Assembly (NCBI RefSeq): GCF_000014565.1
Contig: NC_008268.1
Location: 3,410,001-3,474,000 of the forward strand
Length of the DNA stretch: 64,000 nucleotides
Direction: 5' to 3'
Origin: Rhodococcus jostii RHA1
GTDB lineage: Bacteria > Actinomycetota > Actinomycetes > Mycobacteriales > Mycobacteriaceae
Below, in pieces: positions 25,990 through 35,300 of this stretch (its first letter is position 1; each line of letters opens with the position of its first letter). Both the position numbers and the translations under genes were made by a program. The notes under the pieces were generated by a model, which was not told the origin of the DNA, searched no databases, and worked only from the letters and a program-made list of their open reading frames with translations.

Positions 25990-27621
25990 GTGAACACCAC
26001 ACTCCTCGAGGAGCTCGACGTCCTCGTCATCGGCGGCGGCTTCTCCGGCGTCTACCAGCTCGACCGGCTGCGCACCCTCGGCTACAACGTCAAGATCTAC
26101 GAAGCCGGCACCGGACTCGGCGGCGTCTGGCATTGGAATTCCTATCCAGGTGCACGCGTCGATACCTGGGCGCCGGTCTACCAGTTCTCGCGTGAAGAGC
26201 TCTGGCGCGACTGGAACTGGAGCGAGATGTACCCCGGTCGTGACGAGCTGGTTCGCTACTTCGAATACGTCGACGAGAAGCTCGACCTGAGCAAAGACGT
26301 CCGCTACGAGACCCGTGTCCTGGCAGGCCGATTCGATGAAGAAACCCATAGGTGGACATTGGTCTCCCGCAACGAGCGCACCGGTGAAGAATTCACCACC
26401 CAGGCGCAGTTCGTGATCATGTGTCTCGGTGCCGGCTCCAAACCCCTCTTCCCCAACATCCCTGGCCTCGAGAAGTTCGGGGGCGACTGCTTCCACACAG
26501 CACGCTGGCCACTGGAGGGCTACGACCTTGCGGGCAAGCGGGTCGCCGTCATCGGCACCGGAGCCAGCGGCGTCCAGGTAATCCAGGAGGCCTCGAAGGT
26601 CGCAGATCATCTGACGGTGTTCCAGCGCACCCCCAACACCGCGCTTCCGATGAATCAGCGGGCGCTTGGCGAGGCGGACAATGCCGAGATGAAGAAGACC
26701 TACCCGGAGCGATTCGCCAATCGCAAGAACACCTGGGCCGGTTTCGATTATGACTTCCTCAAAGAGAACATCCAGGATCTGACCGAGGAACGTCGCAACG
26801 AAATACTCGAGGAACTCTGGACCAACGGTGGACTGCAGCCCTGGCTGGGCGGCTTCCTGAATGTCCTGTTCGACAAGGACGACAACGACATCCTGTACGC
26901 GTTCTGGCGGGACAAGACACGTCAACGTATCACCAGGCCGGAGCTGGTGGAACTGCTTGCACCGACCGAGCCGATCCATCCGTGGGGCGTCAAGCGTGTC
27001 TCCCTGGAGCAGAACTACTTCGAGAGCCTGTGCCGTGACAATGTCGAGCTCGTCGATACCTCTGCCAATCCGATCCGGGAGGTCGCCAGTGACGCCATCA
27101 TCACCGCGGACGGTACCCGACACGAAGTCGATGTCATCGTGCTGGCCACCGGTTTCGACTCGGTCACCGGAGGCTTGACTGCCATCGATATTCGCGGCAC
27201 CGGAAATGAGACCTTCGAGGAGGTGTTCCGCGGCGGCAGCCGTACAGCACTAGGCAAGGCGACAGTAGGCTTCCCGAATCTCCTGTACGTCTACGGACCC
27301 CAGAGCCCGAACGCATTCTGCAATGGTCCGACATGCGCCGAACTTGAAGGCGAGCATCTGATCCAGATCGTCGAGCACATGCGGAACAACGGCTACACCC
27401 GTATCGAGGCCAAGCCGGAAGCCCAGCAATATTGGGGTGCGCATATCGCAGAGCTGACCTCGGCCACCCTTTTCCCGCTGGCCAAGTCTTGGTACATGGG
27501 CGCCAACGTGCCCGGCAAAACCGTCGAAATGCTCATGTATCCCGGCGGACTTTCGGTATACCTCGAGATCCTCGAGAAGGCTGCTGCCGGTGGATATCAG
27601 GAGCAGTTCGAACTCGTCTGA
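25990..27621 (+). CDS. Baeyer-Villiger monooxygenase (flavin-containing)
   Basis: A 543-aa type I BVMO. FAD Rossmann motif GGGFSG (15-20), BVMO fingerprint FGG-3-HTARWP (F163, G165, H169, W173), and NADPH Rossmann motif GTGASG (189-194) are all present; length matches cyclohexanone monooxygenases. It inserts oxygen next to a ketone, giving an ester or lactone. GTG start with GAAGGAAA upstream, 44 nt after the ligase. Substrate range cannot be read from sequence, but the lactonase, ligase and beta-oxidation genes suggest a cyclic or side-chain ketone. Confidence 0.92.
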   Translation: MNTTLLEELDVLVIGGGFSGVYQLDRLRTLGYNVKIYEAGTGLGGVWHWNSYPGARVDTWAPVYQFSREELWRDWNWSEMYPGRDELVRYFEYVDEKLDLSKDVRYETRVLAGRFDEETHRWTLVSRNERTGEEFTTQAQFVIMCLGAGSKPLFPNIPGLEKFGGDCFHTARWPLEGYDLAGKRVAVIGTGASGVQVIQEASKVADHLTVFQRTPNTALPMNQRALGEADNAEMKKTYPERFANRKNTWAGFDYDFLKENIQDLTEERRNEILEELWTNGGLQPWLGGFLNVLFDKDDNDILYAFWRDKTRQRITRPELVELLAPTEPIHPWGVKRVSLEQNYFESLCRDNVELVDTSANPIREVASDAIITADGTRHEVDVIVLATGFDSVTGGLTAIDIRGTGNETFEEVFRGGSRTALGKATVGFPNLLYVYGPQSPNAFCNGPTCAELEGEHLIQIVEHMRNNGYTRIEAKPEAQQYWGAHIAELTSATLFPLAKSWYMGANVPGKTVEMLMYPGGLSVYLEILEKAAAGGYQEQFELV

Positions 27622-27662
27622 TCTCACCTGACCAGCCACCCGATCGGAACCCGAGGGTAGAC

Positions 27663-27963
27663 ATGCTCATACATGTCGTGACATTCACCTTCAAGCCGTC
27701 CATCTCGACCAGTTGAAATCGACGAATTCCAAAGGGACTTCAAATTTTTCGGCGACCCAATACCGTACGCGCGCAATGTCCGACACGGTATCGACCTCGG
27801 AAAGCGACCGAACAACGCCAGCTACGCACTGGTTCCCCATTTCCAGGACGAAGCCGACTTCCAGCAGTATCTCGACCACCCTCTCCACAAGGAGCTGATC
27901 CAGTCCACAATCGTGCCCAAGTGTGAATCCTGGCTCGGGGACCAATTCCTGACAGCCGAGTGA
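27663..27963 (+). pseudogene. Dabb (stress-responsive alpha/beta barrel) protein, single frameshift
   Basis: ATG MLIHVVTFTFKPSIS starts the first beta strand; the frame hits TGA at 27714. The rest, EIDEFQRDFKFFG..IPYARNVRHG..LGKRPNNASYALV..HF, is intact one frame over and ends at 27963, giving a typical ~100-aa dimeric Dabb barrel. Only one indel near 27710 breaks it. Either a recent mutation or a sequencing error. Dabb-type small barrels act as enzymes or stress proteins; here it sits between BVMO and lactonase. Confidence 0.75.
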
Positions 27964-28008
27964 CAATCACCCAGTACCTCAACCCGCACGGACTAAGGAG
28001 TTCACGCG

Positions 28009-28875
28009 ATGGCTATCTACCAACCCACAGTATTCTCGACCGGGCATCAGTTTCTCGAGGCACCTCGCTGGCATGACGGAAAATTCTGGGCCAGCGACTT
28101 CTTCAGCGAACAGGTGCTCACCTTCGCCGAGGACGGCACCGCAACGCCGATAACCAAAGTGCCCGGACGACCGTCCGGACTCGGTTTCCTACCCGACGGG
28201 ACCCCCCTTGTCGTCTCGCAGAACGAGCGGTTGGTGTATCGCATCACCGCCGGCGGCAAGCTCGAGCAGTATGCCGACTTCAGCGCACTGGCTGGAGGGA
28301 TCGGCAACGACCTGTATGTGTCACCGGCGGGCGACGCGTATGCCGGCAATTTCGGATTCGCACTCGGTGAAGAGGATCCCAAGCCGACCCACCTCGTGCA
28401 CATCCGGGCCGACCGCAGCGTCTCGCAGGTTCCTGGAGATCTGATCTTCCCCAACGGCTGCGCACGTACCCCCCATGGCACCCTGCTGGTCGCGGAAACC
28501 TTCCCGCACCGCATCAGCGCGTTCGACATGGCGGAGGATGGCGGTCTGACCAACCACCGAGTATGGGCGCAGCTCGACGAATCGTTTCATCCCGATGGCA
28601 TCGCCCTGGACAGTGACGGCGGCCTCTGGTTCGGGAACGCGTTGACCCTCGGCGCCGACAGTGGCTTCTATCGCGTCGTCGAAGGCGGCCAGATCACCGA
28701 TAAGGTCGAGGTCACCGACGCGTGGGCAGTGGCGTGCGCATTCGGCGGAGAGAACCTCGACACCCTCTACCTCTGCTGCAACACAACAACGCTCGACGAG
28801 TTTCACGAAGGACGCTCGACCGCTCATGTGGCCGTCGCGCAGGTCGGGCGCACCGGAGTTCCGGCGTCCATCTGA
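28009..28875 (+). CDS. SMP-30/gluconolactonase-family lactone hydrolase
   Basis: 288 aa with the six-bladed SMP-30 fold. Candidate metal ligands are E17 in FLEAPRWHDG, N149 in FPNGCAR and D196 in FHPDGIALD, matching the Glu/Asn/Asp triad. Ribosome site TAAGGAG precedes the ATG. It directly follows the BVMO and Dabb genes, so hydrolysis of the BVMO-generated lactone is a reasonable inference. The family also includes sugar lactonases and strictosidine-synthase-like proteins. Confidence 0.8.
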   Translation: MAIYQPTVFSTGHQFLEAPRWHDGKFWASDFFSEQVLTFAEDGTATPITKVPGRPSGLGFLPDGTPLVVSQNERLVYRITAGGKLEQYADFSALAGGIGNDLYVSPAGDAYAGNFGFALGEEDPKPTHLVHIRADRSVSQVPGDLIFPNGCARTPHGTLLVAETFPHRISAFDMAEDGGLTNHRVWAQLDESFHPDGIALDSDGGLWFGNALTLGADSGFYRVVEGGQITDKVEVTDAWAVACAFGGENLDTLYLCCNTTTLDEFHEGRSTAHVAVAQVGRTGVPASI

Positions 28876-28891
28876 ACGTGAGGAGACAGGC

Positions 28892-29080
28892 GTGAACACC
28901 ATGATCGTCACAGAAGGCCGCGGCGGGATCGGGCTTGCGACAGCGCGTACCCTTCAGAAGATTGTCCGAAGCGCCAGGTCGTCCTGGTGGACCTCGACGC
29001 TGGCGAGGCCCCCGGCCTTCACTGATCGAGTCCCCGCGACGGCCGGGTTCATCGCGGGCGATCTTTTCGACCGGGCGGAT
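28892..29080 (+). pseudogene. Short-chain dehydrogenase N-terminus, interrupted by IS30
   Basis: GTG start with AGGAGACAG upstream. The frame encodes NTMIVTEGRGGIGLATA, a Rossmann start close to TGGxxGIG (one residue altered), then switches frame before VVLVDLDAGEAP. The coding similarity ends where the IS30 sequence begins (29081). It was the last gene of the catabolic cluster and may have oxidised a hydroxy intermediate. Confidence 0.65.
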
Positions 29081-29532
29081 TCATGCGGTCGTTGCACCAT
29101 CGAGTAGTTCGTTGAGCTTTTCGGCTGGAGTATGCCAGTCGTGGGTTTTGCGGGGTCGGTCGTTGAGTTCATCGGCAACGAACCGCAGGTGCTCCTCGGA
29201 GTGCACGGACAGATCGGTGCCCTTGGGGAAGTATTGGCGCAGCAGCCCGTTGGTGTTCTCGTTCGAGCCTCGTTGCCACGGGGAGTGCGGATCGCAGAAG
29301 TAGATCTGCACCCCCGTGTCGACGGTGAACCGGGCGTGTTGGTGCATCTCGGTGCCCTGATCCCAGGTGATCGACCGGGCCAACGCCGACGGGAGCTCGC
29401 CGATCTTCGCCGCCTTCGCCTCGCGCACGTTCCGGGCGGAGTGCCCGTCGGGCAGGTGCAGCAGCAGCACGAACCGGGTGCTGCGTTCGACGAGGGTGCC
29501 GATCGCCGACCGGTTGGCTTCGCCCATGATGT
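29081..29532 (-). mobile_element. IS30-family transposase, 3' exon (C-terminal integrase core)
   Basis: About 150 codons: IMGEANRSAIGTLVERSTRF, then VTWDQG-like ITWDQGTEM (second catalytic Asp region), FCDPHSPWQRGSNENTNG (catalytic Glu region) and a C-terminal LNDRPRKTHDW. The N-terminal helix-turn-helix half is absent; instead the frame runs upstream into group II intron sequence. The element's left end disrupts the SDR gene. Confidence 0.85.
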
Positions 29533-30440
29533 AGGGGTCGGACCGGGGCGCGGTGCCGGGGTTGCTCCCGGTCCGTTTCCCCGGCCCGCCCTCCGCACCG
29601 GACGTGCGACTCTTCGGAATAAGTCTTTCCGCCACCGGCAGAGGAGCAAAGGTCCGAGACTTCAATTGGTCTCGAACCTGCCCCAGGAATGCGACCGTCT
29701 CGGCGTCCCCGGTGATGGATACAGGTGCCAGACGGTCGACACCGGCCGAACGTGCGCCCTTGTTGCCCCGCACCCGCTCCCACGCGACGGTGAGAAAATC
29801 TTCGGTGGTGGACGAGGTTGAACACATCATCGAAGAGGCGGTCGGGATCGTCGACCGCCCAGTGGTGCAGCTTGCGTTGCATCTGTCGTACCCGCCATGC
29901 CGCCCGATCGGGATCGGGCCATGACAGCTCACCGGTATTCACCAGCGCCTCCGTTCGTGTCGTACTCGCTGCATCAAATTCCGCTGGGGCCCTTCGCCAT
30001 GTGCGAGGCTTTCCCCGCTCGGACTACTACGGCCCCTCCGCCCCACCGCGTGGCCATCGTCAGACGACGCGTCAACCCGACCAGCCGACCCCTGGAAGAG
30101 GCCGATGCTCGGGAGCCTCGCGGTGGTTCATGCTTGCCGGACCCAGACCATCCGGTAGTGCTGGCCTGTCCCGTCGTCCCACGTTCACTGCTAACCGCTC
30201 GAGGAGTGAGGTGCCCACCTATGCCCCTGCGATATCGCCACGGCTACGCCGCAGGCATTCACCGTGGCCTCCGGAGCCGACGACCTAAACCGACGTGGCG
30301 ATTGAGCCGGTCACCGACGACGCTCGCGAACGAGACGGCGGATGTGACGCCAGTTACTTTCGAGCGATACCCTTCAGTATCGTTCGCCGTGTCGCTACCA
30401 TCAATTGCACACCGTTTACCACCTCGTTAGAGGTGGCCGA
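29533..30440 (-). mobile_element. Group II intron relic with internal deletion
   Basis: Reading leftward, 29942-~29611 encodes the start of an intron reverse transcriptase: MNTGELSWPDPDRAAWRVRQ, then AWERVRGNKGARSAGVDR and FAPLPVAERLIPK (RT-0/RT-1 region), with a frameshift near 29815. It then jumps directly to GTCGCACGTCCGGTGC (29593-29608, complement), the 3' half of domain V, and a domain-VI-like tail ending CCCTAC next to the IS30 exon. Nearly all of the RT, maturase and the first half of domain V are deleted. The 5' boundary is uncertain; upstream 29943-30440 presumably held domains I-III. Confidence 0.65.
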
Positions 30441-30809
30441 GTGTGGATCATCCGGGTTCGTCCCGGCCCCACCGATGTCGAGCCCAGGCATCAACGCACC
30501 GAACCGCCCTGCGGACGTGGTGCCGCACCGATCACAGTCCCGGACCCAGGTCTGTCGCTGCCGCTACCCGACTGCCGCCTCCCGGGCATCAGAAGTGACA
30601 CCGCGATGTGTCGAGGGGTCATGTCGCACAACATCTTCGGATGAAAAGTATGACAACGTGGTTGTTCCCGGGAGGCCACGCCAACCCACACCGATCCGCT
30701 TGGCATACCACGACAGCAAGCAAGCCCACCTCCGCCGGCCACACCCACGCGCTCCACCCTTACCGACAGATCGGCCCACCGCTCCACTCCGAAAGCGACC
30801 CAGCCCGCT
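29943..30809. other. Region without supported genes between intron relic and whiB
   Basis: 867 bp. The first ~500 bp probably correspond to decayed intron RNA domains. A perfect 7-bp hairpin CCACCTC-GTTA-GAGGTGG lies at 30419-30436. No 5' exon of the IS30 gene was recognised, so the mobile element is truncated on this side. 30440-30809 is the upstream region of whiB with no clear promoter match. Confidence 0.4.
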
Positions 30810-31151
30810 GTGCCTAATCACTTCCACCACTCCCCCGCCCGGGACTGGCAACACCGCGCCTCCTGCCGCGGCACCGACACCGACCTGTTCTTCTCCCCCG
30901 ACGGTGAACGCGGCAACGTCCGCGCCCGACGTGAGCGCGCCGCCAAACAGATCTGCCAAGACTGCCCCGTACTCGCACAGTGCCGCGCCCACGCCCTCAC
31001 CGCCACCGAGGCCTACGGCATCTGGGGTGGCATGTCCGAAACCGAGCGCACCCGCCACATCCGACGCACCCGTTTCCCAGCCCGCCACCGCGACGCCACA
31101 CACGCCCCGGCACCACACCACCACCGCTCTACCACCTGCTCGCGCACGTGA
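30810..31151 (+). CDS. WhiB-family regulator (WblA/WhiB4-like)
   Basis: 113 aa. Cysteines follow C-X29-C-X2-C-X5-C (ASC, QICQDC, AQC), and the turn reads GIWGG (in AYGIWGGMSETER). The basic tail (RTRHIRRTR) is followed by a His/Pro-rich end. GTG start, poor ribosome site. It is very similar to the third paralogue at 43323 (both share LFFSP.GERG and CQDCPVL). It survives intact among mobile-element remains. Confidence 0.8.
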   Translation: MPNHFHHSPARDWQHRASCRGTDTDLFFSPDGERGNVRARRERAAKQICQDCPVLAQCRAHALTATEAYGIWGGMSETERTRHIRRTRFPARHRDATHAPAPHHHRSTTCSRT

Positions 31152-31283
31152 CGAACACGCGGGCGGTGACATCGATACCCCCGTCACGGCTCCGCCTCCG
31201 AAACCTGCGAACGTATCTCCGCAAACCGGCAGACGGCACTCCTGAAGTCCCCATCCTCGACAACGGACTTTCTCCCGGAAGGA

Positions 31284-31609
31284 GTGACAACGAGCGGATC
31301 GATCGAATCATCGCCCCACGACGGTGCCCGTGTGCTCGTCGTCATCCTCTCCGCGGTGGTGGCGGTCGTGGGTTCGATCATCGGTTCAGGGGCGCCTGGT
31401 GGGAACCCCGATCTCCCAGGTCGCCGACGCCACCGCAGTGGCCCCCGGCGGAGCCTGCCTTCTTCTCCAACTGGACCCTGATCTACCTCGGGTTCCTCAC
31501 GCTCGCGATCTGGCAGGCACTGCCCGCGCACCGCACCGATCCTCGGCAACACCGCGCCGGGTGGTGGCTCGCCGCGGCGATGATCCTGAACGCGGCATGG
31601 ATAGCCTAG
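31284..31609 (+). pseudogene. TspO-like (tryptophan-rich sensory) membrane protein, frameshifted and truncated
   Basis: GTG start after GGAAGGAG. The first frame gives VLVVILSAVVAVVGSIIGSG (helix 1), a second frame LVGTPISQVADATAVAPGG, and a third NWTLIYLGFLTLAIWQALP and WWLAAAMILNAAWIA. Two indels break it, and the sequence stops at 31609 where unrelated acyl-CoA dehydrogenase sequence begins. The W..IYLG..xWQALP and LNAAWI signatures fit the TspO/MBR group. Confidence 0.6.
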
Positions 31610-32291
31610 GTGAACGTCGTCAACGGCGCGAAGACGTTCATCGCCGGTGGCCGCCATGCCGGACGTGTCCTGGTGGTCTGCCGCACCTCGCCGCCGGAGA
31701 AGGCCAATCGCCGCGCCAGGTTGACCATCCTCGCGATCGACAGCACCTCACCGGGGTTCACCATCGGTCGTATGCTCGACAAACTGGGCCTGAAAGCTCA
31801 GGACACGTGCGAACTTTCGTTCGACGACGTCTGCGTCCCGGTCGAGGACCGCATCGGGGAAGAAGGGCACGCCTTCCGGTACCTTTCTCAGAACCTGCCG
31901 CAAGAGCGCCTGGTCAATGCCATCGGCGCCGTCGCCTCCGCCCGCCGGGCAGTCGAGCACACGGTGGACTACACCCGCAGCCGTACAGCGTTCGGCACGC
32001 CGATCGCTGGGTTCCAGAACACGAAGTTCGTCCTTGCCGACTGCGCAGCCGACATCGCGGCGGGACAGGCACTGATCGACGACGCCATCGAGAAGCACGA
32101 CACGAACGCACTCACCCCTGCACAGGCCGCACTGGTCAAGCCGTCGACCACCGAAATGCAAAGTCGGGTCGTCGACAAGTGCCTACAGCTGCACGGCGGC
32201 TACGGCTACATTACCGAATACCCCATAGCCAAGCTTTACGCCGATGCGCGGGGAAACCCGCATCTTGGGTGGAACCAGCGAGGTGATGTGA
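31610..32291 (+). pseudogene. Acyl-CoA dehydrogenase fragment
   Basis: From VVNGAKTFIAGG to LQLHGGYGYITEYP the frame covers the middle and C-terminal domains of a standard ~380-aa acyl-CoA dehydrogenase; about 130-150 N-terminal residues are missing. Near 32250 a frameshift separates the last motif, RILGGTSEVM, which is followed at once by TGA (32289-32291). Fused end-to-end to the TspO-like fragment, so it arose by deletion or recombination. It is not a duplicate of the cluster dehydrogenases at 22-24 kb by eye. Confidence 0.8.
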
Positions 32292-32304
32292 CACGCACGA
32301 CCAA

Positions 32305-32334
32305 GGCCCCCGCTCCCGCAAGGGATCGGGGGCC
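32305..32334. terminator. Strong GC-rich stem-loop between convergent genes
   Basis: GGCCCCCG (32305-32312) pairs with CGGGGGCC (32327-32334), and an inner CCC-GCAA-GGG extends the stem. It lies 29 nt past the stop codon of the leftward surface-protein gene and could terminate transcripts from either side. Confidence 0.65.
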
Positions 32335-32362
32335 GTTCGCGTCTTCCACCGTGTCGGTTCGG

Positions 32363-35300
32363 TCAGGTGAGCACAGCGGCGGGTGCGCCGCCCGGTGCGC
32401 CGGTGACTGCATACACGGCGCCGTCGGCGTAGTCGGTCACGTACAGCGTTCCGCCGGTGTCCGGATCGACGAGCAGGATTCGGTAGGGTCCATACGATCC
32501 GGAGGTCGAGCCGTCCGGGTCGGTCACGAAGGTCCCGAGCACGGCGTGTGTCGAGGTGTCGACCACCGAGACGGTCCGGCCGTCCGCGCCGGAGACATAC
32601 AGCAGATCGCCGTCCGCGCTGATCGCCACGTCTTGTGCTCCCTCGGGCAGCCGGACCGTCGCGAGCTGGGTCCCGTAGGTGGTACTGGACGGGTCGACGT
32701 CGATCACCGCGACGACCTCGTATCCGCCCGTCACACGCCAGAGCCGTCCGGTGCCGTCGACGATGAACTGTCCGTTGGAGTAGCCGCCGCTGGCGAGCTC
32801 CACCGTGCTGACGTGGTACGTGGCATAGGCCCGGGTGCCGACCGCGTTGACAGCGACACTGCTGACGACATCGGTGAACTCGCTGCTCGAGCGGGTGAGG
32901 TCCCACACCGGCCCGACGGTGACCTCCGCCGTCCTGGTCATGGACTCGGTGTCGATCACGGTAACGGACGCACCGCTCGTGCCGTACAGGTGACGGCCGT
33001 CCTCGCTGACGGCCAGATCGGTGAAGTATCCGAGGGACTGCGAGGTCACGAGGGTGTTCGTTGCAGTGTCGACCACCGACACCGTGCCGTCCTCACCGCT
33101 GGCGTAGAGGCGCGTCCCGTCGGGGCTGACGGCCAACTCCTGCGCCAGGGAATAGCCCTGGTAGTCGGGGGAGGTGGGCAGCCAGATCGTGTCGACGACG
33201 GTGTCGGTGCTCGTGTCGATCACCGAGATGGTGCCGGTATAGGGACTGTTGACGTACACGCGGTCGACCGCCGGGGCGGCCGCGATGTTCGACGACGCCC
33301 AGTCGACCGTGATCGGCGCACCGACGACCGTGTTGGTGTCGCGGTCGACGACCTGCACGAAGCCGTCCTCGCTCACGACGTACAGCCGGTCGCCGACGAG
33401 AACCGCGCCGGTCGGGCTGCCTCCCGCCGGGATCGATGTCGAGTCGATGTCGAACCCGCCCGCGGCAGGCGCCGGCGTGACCGGGACGGTGACGTCGACG
33501 TTGGTCACGTACTGGCCGTCTCTGACGGTGAAGGTGACCGTGTCGGTGTCCGGTCCCTCCGACTGTCGGGCGAGGTCGCGGGCGGCGGCGGTCGGGGTGA
33601 AGACGAACGCCCCGTCCCCGGTGGCGACGACGGAACCGGACGGTGGTGCGGTGTAGGTGAAGGTCACGGGGTCGCCGTCGGGGTCGGGAGGGAGCGTGAT
33701 CGTGACCGCGCCGTCGGACGTGCTAGGAGCGCCGACCGTCGATGCCGCGGATGGCGCGGAGTTGACCTGGGTGAGAGACAGTGCCCGCACCCGCCCGTCG
33801 ACTGCGTCGGTCACACGCCACCGAGTGCCGTCGGCGCTCATGGCGATGCTGTGCGCGCCGGCCTCGGGGGCCGAGTCGATACCGACATTCGACACCACCT
33901 TGGCGGTCGCGGTGTCGATCACCCACAACCGATCCGAGTCGGTCACGACGTACGCGGCGCTGCCGTCGTAGCTGACACGCACGGCGGTCGGCCGAGCCCC
34001 GACGGCCACGGTGCCGACGACTTTGTTGGTGGCGGTGTCGATGACCGAGAGGGTGTTGCTGCCGCTGTTGGTGACGTACGCGCGGGTGCCGGTGGGGTTG
34101 ACGGCGACGGCGTTGGGTGTGGTGCCGACCCCGACGGTGGCGAGGACGGTGCTGGTGGCGGTGTTGATCACCGACACGGTGCCGCTGCCGCTGTTGGTCA
34201 CGTACGCGCGGGTCCCGGCCGGGTTGACGGCAACGGCGTTGGGTGCGGTGCCGACCCTGACGGTGCCGACGACCTTGTTGGTGGCGGTGTCGATCACCGA
34301 CACGGTGCCACTGCCGCTGTTGGTCACGTACGCGCGGGTCCCGGCCGGGTTGACGGCGACGGCGTTGGGTGCGGTGCCGGTCGTGACGGTGGCGACAACC
34401 TTGTTGGTGGCGGTGTCGATCACCGACACGTTGCCGCTGCCGCTGTTGGTGACGTACACCCGGGTCCCGGCCGGGTTGGCCGCGACGCCGGTCGGCGAGG
34501 TGCCGACGGGCACCGAGCCGACGACGGCGTCGTTTGCGTCGAGCACGGAGACGCTCTTCGAACCCTGGTTTGCCACATAGGTTCTGGTGCCGGCGAACAC
34601 CACACCGGACGGGTTGGACCCGACAGTGGTGGACTGCACTTCCTGCATCCGTGCCGCAGATACCGGAACCTGCACCTGCACGTCCACCTGGTTGCTGGAC
34701 TGGACGTCGGTGACGGTGACAGTGAACGAGTCGTAATTGGCGTTCGGGTCCAGCGCGGCCGGGTTCAGCGCGGCCGCAGAGGCTGCCTGGCGCGCTGCCT
34801 GGGTTGGGGTGTACTTGAAGCCGCCGGTACCGTCGACGGTGACCGTTCCGCCGCTCGGCGGTCCGGTGACCTCGTAACGAAGTTGGTTGCCGGACGCATT
34901 GATCGAGCCGAGCACCGTACCGGTGCCGCGATCGGGCGCATAGACGATCGGCCCGGCAGTGGATGCAGAGCTCGTGCCGGTGGATGCGGCGCTCGCGACG
35001 GCGAACGATTCGATCGGCTCGCCGGTCGCAACGGGGGATGTTCGTGTTCCGGCGACCGATTCGATCGGCTCGCTGGTCGTGACGGGGGCGGCAGCCAGCG
35101 CTCGGCTCGCGTCGGTGGTGATGGCCTTCTCCTGTCGACGGCACCACGCCGCGGCCAGTGCCCAGAACGTCGGCGACTCGATCGGAACCTGTGGGTCATT
35201 CGACAGGAACGGACGAAGACCGAGGGCGCCGAGCACCTTCGACACGACGCTGGATGCGACATCCACCGCCGGGGTGGGCAGAGACGGGGCCAATGCCTGC

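Noticed and set aside
29897..30430. 177-codon rightward ORF beginning MPPDRDRAMTAHR
   Set aside because: It is antisense to the group II intron RT start and the presumed intron RNA region; composition is Pro/Arg-rich without motifs.
34009..34512. Regularly spaced repeats considered as a CRISPR array
   Set aside because: The 126-bp units are contiguous coding repeats of propeller blades without spacers, and no cas genes are present.
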